NCBI GenBank assembly: GCA_030267565.1
Contig: BRXU01000005.1
Span: forward strand, 1,783,501 to 1,847,500
Length of the DNA: 64,000 nucleotides
Source of the DNA: Pleodorina starrii
Lineage: Eukaryota > Chlorophyta > Chlorophyceae > Chlamydomonadales > Volvocaceae
Direction of reading: 5' to 3'
The notes beneath the pieces are model-generated. The model made no database searches and had not been told where the DNA came from. It saw nothing but the letters and a program-made list of their open reading frames with translations. The first letter of the stretch is position 1; each line of letters begins with the position of its first letter. The position numbers and the translations under genes were made by a program. Shown piece by piece: positions 23,350 through 36,775 of the stretch.

Positions 23350-25994
23350 TCACCGCTTAATGTACGGCATAAGCGATTCGTACTCGCCCGCATGCGCCGC
23401 CTCCCACCTCGCCGTGGCCCCAGGCCCCGCCGCCGCCCTCTCCCGCTCCTCGCCGCGCCCGTACACCCGCCCCCGTACGACCGCCCACGTGTCCCGCAAC
23501 ATGCCGTGCTTTTGCTCGTACACAAGCGCCCGCGTGTCCTCACACTCGTGCTGCACCATTATCGACGGCGCGCTGTTGCACTCCAGCAGCCACGGCGTCA
23601 AACGCTCGTCCAACAGAAAGTCAACGCCCAGCACCTGGAAGCCGTACTCTTGCACGGCAGGCGCCAGCCAGGCGTGCGCCTCCGCCAGCGACGGCGCCGC
23701 CGCCGCCATGGCGGCGCCGCAGGCGCCGCAAAGCGCCGCCCACAGGCCGCGGAAGCGCTGCGCCCCCAGATGCTGCTCCAACTGCCTCAGGCTCCAAACC
23801 AGAGTGTTATTGTTACGAGCGTAGTTGGTGACGTGGCTGGCAGGCGGCGCGAACGGCGCCGTCGCGCCGCCTTCGGCGGCGGCGCCGCCGCCGGCGGCAC
23901 CGCCGCCGGCTGCCGTTGCGCCGGTGCTGCTGGCCTCTGCGGCGGCGGCTTTGTCGTACAGTTCGCTGCTGAAGAGCACCAGCCCTCGCCTGAGCCCGCC
24001 CTCGCCAGGGGGCCACACGAAGACGAAGACGACGGGGGAGAGGGGAGAAAGGAGAGGGGAGGGAGAGCCGGGGCAGCAGCCAGCTTGGCAGGGCGGCGAG
24101 GGTTTGGAGGTCAGGCCGGTAACGGCAGCCCCCGTAGCAACTGCAGGCGTTGGGGCATATCGCTCCCGCCCCCCATCGCCACCACCGCCACCACCATCAC
24201 CTGCGCTACCCCAACGCTACCGCACCGCACCGTACTACACCACCACCACCGCTCCGCTCCCACCCAGGCCCCCTAGTACCTGTGGAGGTACGCCCGCAGG
24301 GGGCTGTGGCAGGTCACCAGCAGCCACAGCCGCAGATGGAACTTGCGGCCGTGGATGAGGAAGGGGTCGGCGATGTACTGCTGCGCCACCTGCAACTCAA
24401 ATCGCCTGCCGCCGCCACTGCCGCCGCCGCCCTGGTCCTGCTGCTGCTGCTGGTGCTGTCGCGCGTAACGCACGGCCTGGTCCGCGGGCAGCAGGCTCAG
24501 CCCCTTGCCTGCGGAGAAACGGAGCCAAGCGGGGCGGGGCGGGGATTATGGCACGGGAGCGGGGTCGGGGGCGGCGAGAAAGTGGAAGGCTCGGGTCGCG
24601 GCCCCTGCCGTGTCCCCATGCCCCATGCCGCCGCAAGCCCATCCGGACGGCGCCCTTCCCGCGAATCCTTCCCCGCTGCACGCACACACACCTACCCACC
24701 TGCGTCCTGACCCGTCTTGAGGATCCATAACGAGGCCCCCAGCGGCCCATCGCCACCACCACCACCATCGCCACCACCACCATCGCCACCACAACCACCG
24801 TTTTGTTTGGCCGGGGCTCCGCCATCGCCCCGCCGCTGCTTCCGTTCCCGTTCCCGCTGCTGCTGCTGCTGCTGCTGCTGCTGTACGCGCTGCTGCCGCC
24901 GTATGCACTCCTCCCAGGCATCCAGCTCCTCAGGCAGCGCGAAGCTGCGCGGCGTGATGCCGAACGCGGCGTCCGGCCCCAGCGCCCCGCGCAGCGTCAG
25001 CAGCAGGCGCTTCTTCATGGTCAGGCTGTTGAGCCCGATGATGGCGCTCACCTGAAGGCGGAGGCGGAGGTGGAGCACAGGGGGCAGAAGCGGTGGCGGA
25101 AGCGACGGCCCCGCAGGCAGAGCACCGGGGCGGCAGAGCACAGAGCGGAGCGGCAAGGGTTCAGTCAGCGACGGCGCCGGTAGAGGGAAGGAGGGAGAGA
25201 GACTGTTGGCCCTCGCACGCCCGTCATGAAATCACAGGTATATCAGGATTTGAGTCCACCGTGTCGATGGGAGGGCTGGGCTTGGCGGGCGCCGGCGGCC
25301 GGGCGCATTACTTACTCCTCACTCACCAGCTGTCCGGGCCGCATGGCGCGCGCCGCGGGAATGGCGTACGTGGATTTGGTCCACAGCACCTCCCAGCAGT
25401 CGATGTGTTGGGAGCCCAGGCAGGGGCCCGGATGAGGTCGCGGCCTGCGCCGGAGGGAAGGGCGGAGGCGGAGGCGGGGGCGGGGGCGCGCGTTCGGTCA
25501 GTCCCATCGTCCCGTCCCGTCTCGTCTCGTGGACGTTGCTTTGGGGAATCGCTTCGATAAGATCGGATCAGGACACGCCCCAAGGAACCCGACATGCGAC
25601 ACGACCCGCGCACACTGCCCCGTCAGCGCCACCACCGCAACAGCACCGCCCACCCCCCAGACCAGACAGCCCAAACTCGCGTAGCGTACGACATGCGAGA
25701 TGCGACGCACCCCGCTGCCGTCGCCGCCGCCGCCGCCGCCAGCATCCGCCGCCGCCTCTCTCGCTCCTGCTCCCTGCTGGGCCCGCCGGTGCGCAGTCCG
25801 CCCGCCTCGTGGAGCACTTGCTCCAACAACTCCACCGCCACACGGCCCTGGCTCCACAGCAGCTCATCCACCCAGAACCTGCGGGCCCGGACGTGGGCCG
25901 AATTTGAATCAGCCGAGGGTGAATCGTGGGGCGCCTTCGTTCCACCGCAGTCGGTCTCGCCTTTTCTTTATTACTTCATTTCCCCCCATATTGC

Positions 25995-26025
<31 letters not shown>

Positions 26026-26643
26026 GCTGTTGTTGTGGCTTACCTGAAGAGCGGCTGCGGTGGCGCCAGACCGCGGTCGGGCGGTGGGGCGAGCACCCGC
26101 AGGTCTACGCCTGCGGATACCCGGCGGTTCGGGGTTGCACCAAGCACGAGATACGTCAGGAAGGAAGGAAGGAAAGTTGGAGAATGGAATGGAGAATAAA
26201 ATTCGTAGGTACAACGCGCTAGCGCTCCTAGCGCGCGCCCAACTGCGGTCACGCCGACCCCCGGTCGTCAGAGCCGTTTCAGAGCAAGGGACCACATGCA
26301 GTATCCGCAAGCATACGCTCCGGCTACGGCTCTGTTCCTGGCGACGGCGGGGCGGGGCGGGGCAGCGCCGCATGGTCGTGGCTTAGCGCTAGCGAAGATA
26401 TGGCGGCTGCTTTGAGCGGCTCAGAGTGAGGCGGCTACCTGGGGAGGCGGGTGGTTCCGGCGGCGGGGGCTGACTGCTGCCGCCGCTGGGTCGACCGAGA
26501 GGGAGGGCGTGCGTCAGCGACTTGCTGCGTCGCCGTTGGTTTTGGCTGCGGCTACAGGGGTATGGTGCCGCGATGGGCTGTCGGGGCTCGTCGGCTGCCG
26601 AGCCGAGAGAGTGCCGCGCGGCGGCAGCATCGCCGGAAAGCAT
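23350..26643 (-). CDS. Tubulin--tyrosine ligase-like (TTLL) family protein
   Basis: Seven exons on the minus strand, 26643-26439, 26110-26044, 25878-25711, 25444-25327, 25051-24700, 24508-24280 and 23989-23350, give 592 residues with matching phase. ATP-grasp TTL motifs appear in order: KSTYAIP, ITPRSFALPEELDAWEE, SLWILKTGQDAGKGLSLL (nucleotide binding), VAQQYIADPFLIHGRKFHLR then LWLLVT, SELYDK, VTNYARNNN, and VLGVDFLLDE followed by PWLLECNSAPSI (metal/ATP site). The family ligates Tyr, Glu or Gly to tubulin tails in axonemes and cytoplasmic microtubules; which reaction this member performs cannot be told here. A Gln tract and a Gly/Asp loop interrupt the domain before the WILK motif, and an Ala/Gly loop follows SELYDK. 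The first two exons are the least certain. It lies between TBCCD1 and CEP120. Confidence 0.85.
24862..24892 (-). repeat. CAG-type trinucleotide tract encoding poly-Gln
   Basis: A run of ten ctg triplets, one of them interrupted as tac/gcg at the end, on the plus strand. It reads as about nine Gln in the TTLL exon. A separate (TTG)n run of about 12 units lies at 25994-26036 in a TTLL intron. Confidence 0.85.
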
Positions 26644-28205
26644 GCCGCCGTCCGAGACCAGCGAGTGTCCTACATCAAGTCGTTAAAAGCTTTGATTTGT
26701 GAAACATGATCAACATATTGACGAAGCAGTATCAGCAGGGAGAAATGAAAGCGGCCGAGCACGTTGCCGACGATTCACGATGTCGTTTGGATTCGCCCTC
26801 GAGCACAAAACGACTGGTTACCAAATAAGCAGGCGTATTTATTGTTTTCGTAATTAACTACCGAATTAGCATTCACATCGCAGGGAGTAAAAGAAGACTG
26901 GCGGTCGTCGTACAACAACCTAAAGCCGCGCGATTTGCCGTACGTCCTGACGGTGCACACGCTTTTGCGGCAGGCTCATGCGCAGCTGAGGGGGAACTAC
27001 GTACATGGGGTTGTCAAGCCGGGTCGCCAGCTGCGACGGGCGCGGTCATGTACCGTGCAGGGCACGATAGCACCCGCAGACAGCGGGATGCGGCACAATT
27101 AGGGCAAGCGCCGGTCTCGCCCGTTCATGCATGTTACATGCCTGCCCCTGATCACCAACAGCACCAGCGACGCACCAACGCAAGGAGCAGGAGGCATCAA
27201 AATCAACCGGGGCCAGTAGCGTATGTCCAGGGAGGGCCAGCTCATGGATCTGGGCCAGTCACCAAACCGCCATTGTACACCCCCACAACCTCTGTATTAA
27301 GTACACCGAAACCCGCATCCAGCCCAACGCGAAAACGTCCTCAGGACACCCATATGAAGCCCTCAAACCCAACCAGCCCCACGTCGTCCCCACCGCACGC
27401 CGCGAACCTCATCTTGGCTCGGTGGATGCGCGTTTGCGCGTTCCCTCGGCAATTGGCACGACTACTGTCGCCCCCCTTCCAGGCCTGTCCTCGCCCCCCC
27501 AAATCCAACTTCGTCGCAGCTGGCGCCACTTACACCGTGCGGGGGCAGACCCACGACAAATCGACTTACAATTCAAGTCCTCATCCAGTCAGGCGGGGCA
27601 ACGCCAGGCCCACGGCCACGCCTATGCCGCGGGCAGGCTAGGCAGGCCAGATGACCTCTTAACGGCCGCAGCAGGCCGCCCCCTGGCCTCCCTCCGCACC
27701 CTCTGATGAGGCCACCGGCCACCCGCCCTCGCCAAAAGCCGACCAACAGGAGCTGAGGTGACGTACCCCCTCATCCCACCCGCGACGTCGCCAGCCCCCT
27801 CCTCAGAGGCGTCGGCGCGACGTTTCGCAGCCCTCCTGCGGGGCCGTCTCGCCCCGCGCCGCGCGCCGCCCGCCGCCCTGGCGGCCCGGTCCCCGCCATC
27901 CCTCCGCATCCCCACGCAGCGGCAGACCCTCCGCAGACTCAAGACGGGCCGCGCCCCGCCGTTCGCCTTCTCCACCCGCGGGACTGGGGCCGGCACCGGC
28001 ACCTCAAATGACAACCAAGCAAGACGGGGCCCTCGCCCGCGCCCTCGCCCTCGCATGTCGGGCTCAAGACTCCTACAGCCAAGACCCGTGTAGACCGCCC
28101 CGGCGTGTCAGTCTACCCAGCTGTTGCCTTCACTACCAGTAACGCTACGCTACTCGTCCGTGGACGGTCTTTCGGAGCGCATACCGGTACCCGTGTTTCT
28201 AGCCC
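26644..28205. other. Intergenic region: TTLL promoter and CEP120 3' flank
   Basis: Both flanking genes run leftwards. Positions 26690-26950 are the AT-richest part and probably promoter. The region also holds minus-strand TGTAA strings at 27566-27570, 27529-27533 and 27130-27134, candidates for CEP120 polyadenylation 640 or more bases past its stop. ORFs at 27048-27641 and 27622-28056 have no domain and look non-coding. Confidence 0.45.
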
Positions 28206-31200
28206 TCATCTGCCGGCAATGAGCGCCTGGATTCGCTCGTCCAACATCGCTATCACCGGATCGTCCGGGTCGTACCCCGCTTGCAGCAGCTCCGTCTGCC
28301 GCCGCGCCAGCCGCCGCAGCTCGATCAGATCCGCGTCAGGACCGCCGCCGTCCCCGTCGGGGTCTCCGCCGTGGTCATGGCCGCCGCCGCCGCCGCCGTC
28401 AGCGTTACCACCCCCATCCAGCGGCTGCGGCTGCTGCTGCTGCGACGGCTGCTGCCGGTGTTGTTGCTGGTGTTGCTGCGGTGGCAGCTGCCAGCTGGCG
28501 CGGACTGCGCCCTGGACCACGGCAGAAGGGCCCTGGACGGCGCGCGGCGAGGTGACGGCGCGTTGCGGGCTGCCGGCGGCGCGGTCCCGTGGGTCGCGCA
28601 CGGGTTCCTGTAGCTCCCGTAACCTAGCGGTGGGGGAGCCGGGGCTGCTCGCCAGGGCAAGGTGGTCGGCCAGGCTCCTGCGATTCGGGCTGTCGCCATC
28701 GTCGAGGCCGACCGCGACGGTGATGGTGACGGCGCCGGCCGCTGGCGAGCCGGGCCTCCGCCGCTGCTGCTGCTGCTGTAGCCGTTTCTCCCCATCCCAC
28801 CTCCCGCCGTCGCTGCCTCCATCGTCGTAAGCGGGGCCGTTGTCGTCGTCCCGCTGCACCATCATCTGCCACATCCCCGCCTCTTGCGGACGGTCCGCAA
28901 GCGCCCAGCCGCGCCGCTGCTGCTGCTGCTGCTGTTGTGGCAGCGGCGCAGCTGCCACGACCGCCGCCGCCATCGGCCGGGTCATGGACGTCGACGCGGA
29001 GACGCGCACCGGCGCCGACGCCGCCCTCCCTGACGACCCCGGTTCGAATCCCGTCAACGGCGACGACGTAACCAAGCCGGGACCTGCGGGCGGGGCGCTG
29101 GCGGCCGAGCGCGGCTCGGCCCACCGTTGCGCCGCGCCGCCGCCGCCATTACCACCGCCGCCGCTGCCGTAATTGTAACCTGCAGCTTCGGCGTCTTGAA
29201 GCCGGCTTGCCGCCGCCGCCGCCGTGGCGGCGGCGTTGCGCTGCTGCTGCTGCGCTTGGCGGGTGGCGGCGCTGCTCCTTGAGGAGGAGGAAGCGCTGTT
29301 GCTGTCGACCGCTGCGGAGGTGTGGGCGTCGGTGGCGTGCGGGCCCCCGGCGGCGGCGGGACGGGCCAGGGGCGTCTCGCGGGGTTCGGCCTGCTGTTGC
29401 GAGTGGGGCCCGGCCACGCCTCCGCCGCTTCCGCCGATGCGCCACTGCGCGCGAACTGCGCGGGCGTGGAAGCAACGAGAGGCATGTGAAGATATGATGC
29501 CGATAGTGGCCAGCTGTGTTGGATGGATGGAACTATGAGCTGGACTATGAGCTGGACTATGAGGTGGATTGCATTTGGGAGCGCCGCGGCCGATGGAAAG
29601 CACCGGTACCGAACACTGGCCGTTTGCTGAAGAGTCTGCTGGACAATGTGCGGTGTTGCGGCGACACGTGCAGGGGACCGCACGCTTCAGGCTAGGCAGC
29701 CGCCCACTCCCGCTGCCGCATCAGCCTGCCTCCGCTCTAATGCACGGCATCACACGAACCCGCGGACCCATGAAGACAGGTCAGGCCAGGCCAGGTCAGG
29801 CCAGGTCAGGCCAGGTCAGGTCAGGCCAGGTCAGCGGCACGAACGCAACGCCCCCAGACGGTCTCAACCTCTCGTAACATTGTGACACCAGACGCCCAAT
29901 CGGAACCCACCCGGCCGCTGTTGGTCGCTGGAGCGCAGGTCCGCCGCCTCGTCGCCCTCCGCCGCCGCCGCCGCCCGGCCCGCTCCCGCCACCGCCGCCG
30001 TCGCCGGCCGCGCGCCGGCAGCGGCATCCGCCTGGCCCCTCGGCGAGCTGGGCGGCGACAGCTGCGCCAGCGCCGCGGCCTTGATGGCTTGCAGCGTGGC
30101 TCGCATGGTCGCCAGCTCCTGCTGCTGCGAGGCGGCGTACCTACGGACAGCACAGCCAAGGTATGGCAAGGTACCGGTATAGCAAGATGTTGCCAAGCGA
30201 GGCATCCGGGCGCGCAGACATACCGGATAGGAGGTGCGTAGACGGTAAGAAAGACATAACATACCGGCCACACTGCCGGCCAGGATTGGGCAGGCACGTG
30301 ACCGGCACGTGACCGTATCGCCGGGGCGCTGGCGGCCACTGCCGGAGCGGGAGCACAGCAGAGCCGCCCTGGCGTGAAAACCCCCGCCCACATGTTCACA
30401 TGCAATCCATCCAGATGCAATCAACCCAGATGCATTACAGTCACACAATGCGCAATGTAGACCCGAGAGCTGCAGCCGTCTCTTGGATGACTGACAAGCT
30501 TCCTCACCTGACTTGCTCTTCCGCCGCAGCGCGGATGGCCAGCGTGCCGTGGGGCGCCGACTCCCGCCGCTGCGACCCCTCGTCAAAGTCGCTGCCGCCG
30601 CCGCCGCCGCCACCGCCGCCACCGCCGCCGCGGCTGTGCCCGTGCTGCCGCCGCTGCACCGCCGCCATCTGTTCCGCCAGCTTGCGAACCTAATGTGTAC
30701 CATACCACAAGGGGAGGGAGAGGCCGCATTCCGGGTGCGTTGGACGACCGGCGACGCTTGCCTACCCCTCTGTAACACAGGCAGCGGCATGCGACACAAG
30801 ACGTGGCGGTGGTGCCGCACCACCACGCGTCCTGCCACGGACGCCCCGCAACCCCATGCAGCGGCCCACGCATCGCCGGGAGCAGCGCCAGCACGCCCGT
30901 GTCCCGTGCCCCCCTTTCCAGGTACCTCGGCAAAGTACCGTATTGCCAGGCGCCCTGGATTGCTGACGTTGCCTCTGTCCCATCGCTCCGGTATCTTGTG
31001 TATCACCTCTCGCACCTGCTCTTTGTACCCCTGCTTCGCCTTGGCCGCCTTGGTTGCCCGCGCCTCCGCCGCCTTGACCGCCTCTCGCGCCTCCGCGAGC
31101 TGCCGCGCAAGCTCCGCCTCGGGAGTGGACCGAGCAGCCGCACGAAAGTCTTTGGGGACGAGGGTGGGGAGGCGGAGGCGGAGAGGGACGAGGATGAAGA

Positions 31201-34200
31201 GGCAGAGGTTGAGGGAGGAGGGGCAGGGCAAGATAGGACGGGCGGGTGGGCGGGGGTAGAGAGAGGCTGGACCGAGATCGCGAGGCTCGCCGGAACACAC
31301 ATCTTCGCCGCCGTGGGGCGTGGCAGCGAGCCGCCACATGCGACGAGGGCGGACCGAGCACCTCCCGCCGAGCGCGTGTCACTCCGCCTGGCTCTCCGCG
31401 TGTTTTGTTGCTGCTGCCAACCAGCAGCTGCCGGTTGGTGGATCTCCGTGCGATGGAGAGGGGCAACCGCCGGATTCTCGTTCCCGATCCCGTCGTCCAC
31501 CCTATCATCCCACCCACCCACCCACCCAAGCCCCCTGCCTACTCACCCACGCACCCACCCACCCATCCCGACCCAGACCCCGACCCCGACCCACCCGCGA
31601 ACTCGTTTTCCACAGTCAGGCAGCGCATCTCACTGGCCGCCAGCCGCTCCTCCAGACTGGCCACCCGCCGAACCAGCTCCGTGTTCCTGACACGGTGTGT
31701 GCACATGCACATCAGTTCAACATCGGGGGACGGAGAAAAAGCGGCAACAACGAAGACACATCGAAAAAAGCGCGGGACGCAAGGCAAGGTAATAGTGCTG
31801 CAGCAGCAGGAGCAGCAACGGGTAACGGGCTGGCTGTTGCCGCCGCCGCCGCCGCGGCAACAGCCAGCCACAGGGACTGCGCCTCCCTCTCAGGCAAACC
31901 AAGTCAGCTCCCAAGCCCGAACCCAAACCCTAACCCAAACCCAAAGTCAAGCAGCGCAGTGGGGACCAACAGCCAAGCAAGCGCCCGCCGCACAGCTCCG
32001 CACGCCTCCCGCTCCTCCACCAAAATGCCACTTTCTACAGCCCCGTCCTCCATAGCGCCCGCCGCCCCTCTCCGCCCGGCCCCTCCGAGGCGCGAAAGCG
32101 CGCCCTCCCAACCCAAATCCCGCCCTACCTGTCCCTCTCGATATCCAGTTGGTGCTCGCACTCGACCTGCAGCCGCCGCACCGCCGCCTCCGCCTCCGTC
32201 ATGCGGCCCACGTGCTCGCGCTCCAGCTCCCGGCGCCGCCGCAGCAGCGCCTCCTCAGCCGCGAGGATGCGCCGCTCGCGGCCCTCCGCGGCGGCCAGCG
32301 CCTGGTGGGCGAGAAACAGGAGCAGAAGGAAGCAGGAGGGAGGAAGAGGCTGGGGTCAGTAAAGGTGAGACCGCAGCGGACCACGGATGAGACCGCAGCC
32401 CACCTTACTCTTACCCTCGCCCTTCCCTTCCCTGCTCCCCGCCTGCGGCCCCCACCTGCTGCGCCTTGTCTTCCAGCGCCAAGTACTCTGCCCGCAGGCT
32501 GGCGATCTCCGCCTCCCGGGCCCGCTCCCGGCGGCGCCACTCGCTCTCTAGCACCAGCATCCGCTGAGCCTCGCGCTCACGAAGCTCCGCACGCCAGCGG
32601 GCCTCCTCGGCTGTTCACCGGTGGGGTGGGGTGGGGATGTGGGTATTGGACGGGGTATTCCTTCTCCCCTCTCGCGCGGGGAGAGAGAACGCCGTGTGGT
32701 GCGGAAGGCATCTGGAACCTTGATGCCATGACTGACATACAGTACTGCTGTGGCAGGTAAGAAGCGCTGTGGCACTTGGGCCGAGGACGGAGGCCACGCC
32801 CCCGACTCGCGCCGCTTCAGCCCCGCCGCCCCGCCCCTGCCCCGCGCCGGAAGAACCCCGACCGTTCTTCCACGCTTCGAGAGACTCAACGCATACATGC
32901 CCACGTGTACCTGGCCAGCCCATCCTTAAAGGTTCTACCGACCCGATTCCGCCCAGTTCAGATCAGTTCGGTTCGGTTCCGTCGCGCACCTTTCTTCCAC
33001 ACCTCCAGCTCCCAGGCCGCCTCGAACTCGGGCGCCCCAGCCACGCCCGGCGGCAGCACCGCCCGCGCGGCGCCCCCCCGCCCAAACCCCGCCGCCGCCC
33101 CTCGCGCGGCCGCCGGCGGCGAGCCCAACGACACGGCCGGCGGCGCGGCCCTGTTGTACGCCTGCGGCAGCTGCGGAGGCGGCTGCTGCTGCTGCCGCTG
33201 CTCCGAAACCACGACGGCTGGGCCCTGCTCCGCAGATGCTCCCATCGCCGGGTGCATTTCCCGGATGTGCAGCAGCTCGCCCCCTGCGCCAGCCTCGAGT
33301 GAGCCGCCACCCGGGGCTGCCGCCGCGGCGCCATGGGCGCTGTCGCCAAGGTCGTACGGGCCGGCTCGCGGGCGGGGCATCTCCGGTGGCGCAGCAGCGC
33401 TTGCCGCGTCGAGCGCAGCGACAGGCGGCTGCTCGAGCTCGAGCTGGGCTCCGCCGCCGGGCGGTGCGGCGGGCCCCTTATCCTCCAGCGACAGCACCAC
33501 TCGGAGCAGCCCCATCTGCCGCGACGGGGTAAGAAGACGCGACGGGGTAAGAAGACGCGACGAAACCGCGCAGCGACGAAACAGAGGCGACGTTGACGGA
33601 CGGACCCCGCCGATGCGGGGGCCGGCACAAGTGGGGGCCGTGCGATAAACAGGGATGCGTTTCCGCAGGGCAATCAGCACGCCCACCGACCCCGGGGTTT
33701 TCCGGCCCCGCCCTGGAACTGACCGTGCAGCCCAGCCTCAAACCCTACCTGCACTCGCTCCTCCCGCGCCTCCCCGCCGGCCGTGCCGGATCCGACCACC
33801 AGCGCGAACAGCGGCGCGTAGCCGTCCACCCAGGCGCCCTGCAGCAGCGGGGTCAGGGGCACGGAGCCCGCACCCAGCAGCATGTCCGAACGGAACCTGC
33901 GCGCATGTGCCCGGCCCGGAGGGGGGTCAGGGAGTCGTATGCTCCATTATATAACATGAGTCATTGCAGACTGCCCGGCCCAGGGATGCACGCGGACGCG
34001 GTGGTGCAAACACGTGGCGATGGTGCCCGGAGTGGAGAGACCGGGTTGCAAGGAGAAAACCACACAGACAGACGGACAGACATGGCATCGACAAACACAT
34101 GCATGTAGAGCAGGCAGACACGGAGGATGCAAGGCGAGAGGAATGAGGAGGCACGGCAGGCGGGGCGGACGGTGTTGTCGCAAGGTTGCGAAGGGACGCG

Positions 34201-36775
34201 CTGCGCGGAGCGAGTGTGGGCTGTGGGGCTGGCAGTGTCGGCAGCGTGTGGGCGGCATGAGTCGACAAAGCGAGTGGCAGGATGCTGAGCTGAGTTGGTC
34301 AGGGCAAGGGCTGCAAGTTTTAAGGAGCAGTGAGCGCGCTTGCGAGGAACGCACGCCCAGGGCAACGGACATGGCATACCGCCGCCGCAGCCGCTGTCGG
34401 CTGCGGTGGCATGCAACGGCCGGCGCCTTGGGCGTGCGCCCCATTCCCTTTTCCCGCCGCCGCGAAATGGCCGGTGCCTCCGCCGCCGCCGCCGCGCCCC
34501 ACCTCTCCTTGTGCCAGGCCTCCACGCTGATCCGCGGCTCCCGAGCCAGTACCCGGGCGAGCTGCACCACGCCCGCCGAAAACTCAAGCGTGCCGTACCT
34601 GCAACCAGTACGACACACACGGGGGCGCTGCCGCTAGCACGAGGCGCATGGAGCCCAGGGGTAAGGCTGCCGCACGATACTTTCCGCCCTTCGTCCTTGG
34701 GGTGGGGGGTTTTCGCTTTTCGGTGGGGACCAGACGATCCTCGCCTGACGCGTGCTGGTCGCTTCACTCTCGGGTTCTCCTTCCCCTCTCCCCATCCACC
34801 ACCCCGGGAGGGATTCGTCCGTGGGGCTGCCTTTCCGCCTGCCTGTCCGCCTCTCCGCAAGGCTCCGAGTGGAGCCAACCGACAGGGGAGGCCGCCGGCA
34901 CGCGCCAACCGCTGCGAGCCCCAAATCGCTGCGCCACAGCCAGTCCGACGTTGAAGCGGGTCTGGCTCGGGAAGACCCCGACCCTCCCCCACCGCGCGCG
35001 CGGCTCTGCGCAGCTAGGCCGCCCTTCTCGCCGTTGCGCGCTCTGCCCCGCCATGCTCGACGGTGCCGTCCCCTAGGCTCCGCCCGCGCCCGCCCGTTAC
35101 CACACGTTGCTGCCCGTGCCGCGTGCCTCGCTCACCCGTTGGGCAGCGCCCCCTCCGCGCCGCGCGGTATGTCCACCGCTGGGTGGCTGGTCAGCGGCGC
35201 CAGGCGGGAGGGCAGCCGGAAGCCGCTGCCCACCACAAGCTCTGGGGCCACCAGCCGCCAGCAGCACCACCACCGCCCAGAGACCGTAGCGAATGGACCA
35301 CAGCGGCAGCAACGGTCCCGAAGCGAGCACGGCCGCGGCATCGGCAGGGAGCAGCGCCGCATGATGGAGGAGGGAAGGTGGGGCAGGGTTGAGTTTGAGG
35401 TCGCTGGCGGACACTTTGCCACGATTTACCGTACCACAGGACTTAAACCCTCCGAGCCGCGCTGGGTGCGTGCCATCCATTACCAACTTGCCTGATGGCA
35501 CACCGGGCCAAGGCCCCAAACGACACGCGCGGGATCCCACGGCAGCGCCCTTGACTTGAGTTCCCCCCATCGCTGCGGTTCGCAGTTCTTACCCCACCCA
35601 CCTTGGACCTGCCCCACGCGCAACAGAACCCAGGCCGCCACGGGGCCGCCCAGGCGCAGCCCGCACCCCACGAATGGGACTTCGCACGCCGCAACGGGGC
35701 CCGTCTTACGGCGGCGCGGCGGCCCACGCGCACCCAAGCGGGACCAGTCTTCCCGCAACCTCGGCTCGCGAGCAACCACGCGGTGCCTTCCTCACCGCGG
35801 CACATGCGGCCCACGCACCTATGAGCTCCGCCGGCAGCACCGCCTGCACGTACACGCTGGCGCTGCTCAGCGGCAGGCGCTTGCTGCTCTGGAAGCTGCG
35901 CACGTCCACCGTGAGCGCAAAGCGGCGGAAGGGCCCTTCGTCGGCGGGGTTGCGGCCCGGGCTGCCAAAGTTGGGCAGCCCCGCGGTGGGATTCCGGGCC
36001 GGCGGCGAGCCCGCAGCGTGCCGCCTCGCGTCAGCAGCGGGCCCGCCGCCTGCGGGGAGGCCGCCGACGGCTGGGAGTGCGGACGGGTGATCTGGGTCGG
36101 CTGCGTCGTCCTGTCCTTCGGCTGTCAGGGCGGCGGCGTTGTGGGCGCGGCCGGCGGCCTGCTGGCGCTGGGCGATGGCAGCGGCGCGCGCCTTGCTTGG
36201 GGACTGTTTGCGCTCGGGCGAGAAGGACACGCCCGGCCTGTCCTCGTAAAAGAGCGCAACCATGCAGACCTGCGGTGCCTCTCCTTTTTTGGCGCCTGTG
36301 AGGCCGACCCAGGTGCCTGCACCAGGGAGTTGGGAATGTGTAGGGAGTCTTGAGGCAGGGTGCGCGTGCGGGCTCTGGGAGTTGCACCCCGCCGGCAGGC
36401 GCGCTGAGCAATGTGGAATGTGGGATACAGCTGGCGTGCCCTACCTTCCGTCTTCTTGTACTGTGCTTGCAGCTTGGCAGCACGGACGTCGACCAAAAAC
36501 CATCCCAGCTTCGTGCCATCCTTGCTTGACAGCACGACTTTGCAGTCCTTCTGGCCGAGAGATGTGAGACGTCTGAACTGGTCCATGGTCACGCGCCATT
36601 GCAGCGTGGTGTTCCACACGTGCGTTTCGCGGCCGACGCTGTAGGGAGTGAGTTTCGTCTCGCCAGCGAACGTTGCCGCGCATGCAACCGCCTGCAGCTC
36701 CGGTCCAAAAGCCTTTCCATCCTGAATACTGATGCTGAGGATATATGTCCGGTCTTCGGAACCGGGGCTGCCCAT
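28206..36775 (-). CDS. CEP120: Centriolar C2/coiled-coil protein CEP120 (UNI2 homologue)
   Basis: Fourteen exons on the minus strand: 36775-36445, 36295-35819, 35241-35136, 34961-34902, 34598-34503, 33896-33749, 33515-32990, 32610-32456, 32301-32129, 31686-31595, 31149-30926, 30689-30508, 30140-29911 and 29455-28206. They give 1349 residues and every junction is in phase. Exon 1 is the N-terminal C2 domain (ILSISIQDGKAFGP, VWNTTLQWRVTMDQF, KLGWFLVDVR). Exons 2-6 form further C2-type strands (FALTVDVRSFQSSKRLPLSS, YGTLEFSAGVVQLARVL, SDMLLGAGSVPLTPLLQGAW). A Gln/Pro-rich linker follows, then the family signature FEAAWELEVWKKAEEARWRA and a coiled coil over residues 570-940. The C-terminal 416 residues, one exon, are Gln/Ser/Gly-rich and end with LIELRRLARRQTELLQAGYD, as in CEP120 tails. 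CEP120 drives centriole elongation; Chlamydomonas UNI2 acts in basal-body maturation. Exons 3 and 4 are the least certain. Symbol by homology. Confidence 0.9.

Noticed and set aside
27048..27641. Plus-strand ORF of 197 codons between the TTLL and CEP120 genes
   Set aside because: No domain, no clear promoter, and it overlaps the likely CEP120 3' UTR with TGTAA signals on the other strand.
31246..32390. Overlapping plus-strand ORFs rich in Pro/Thr/His
   Set aside because: They overlap three CEP120 exons whose coiled-coil coding on the minus strand is phase-consistent.
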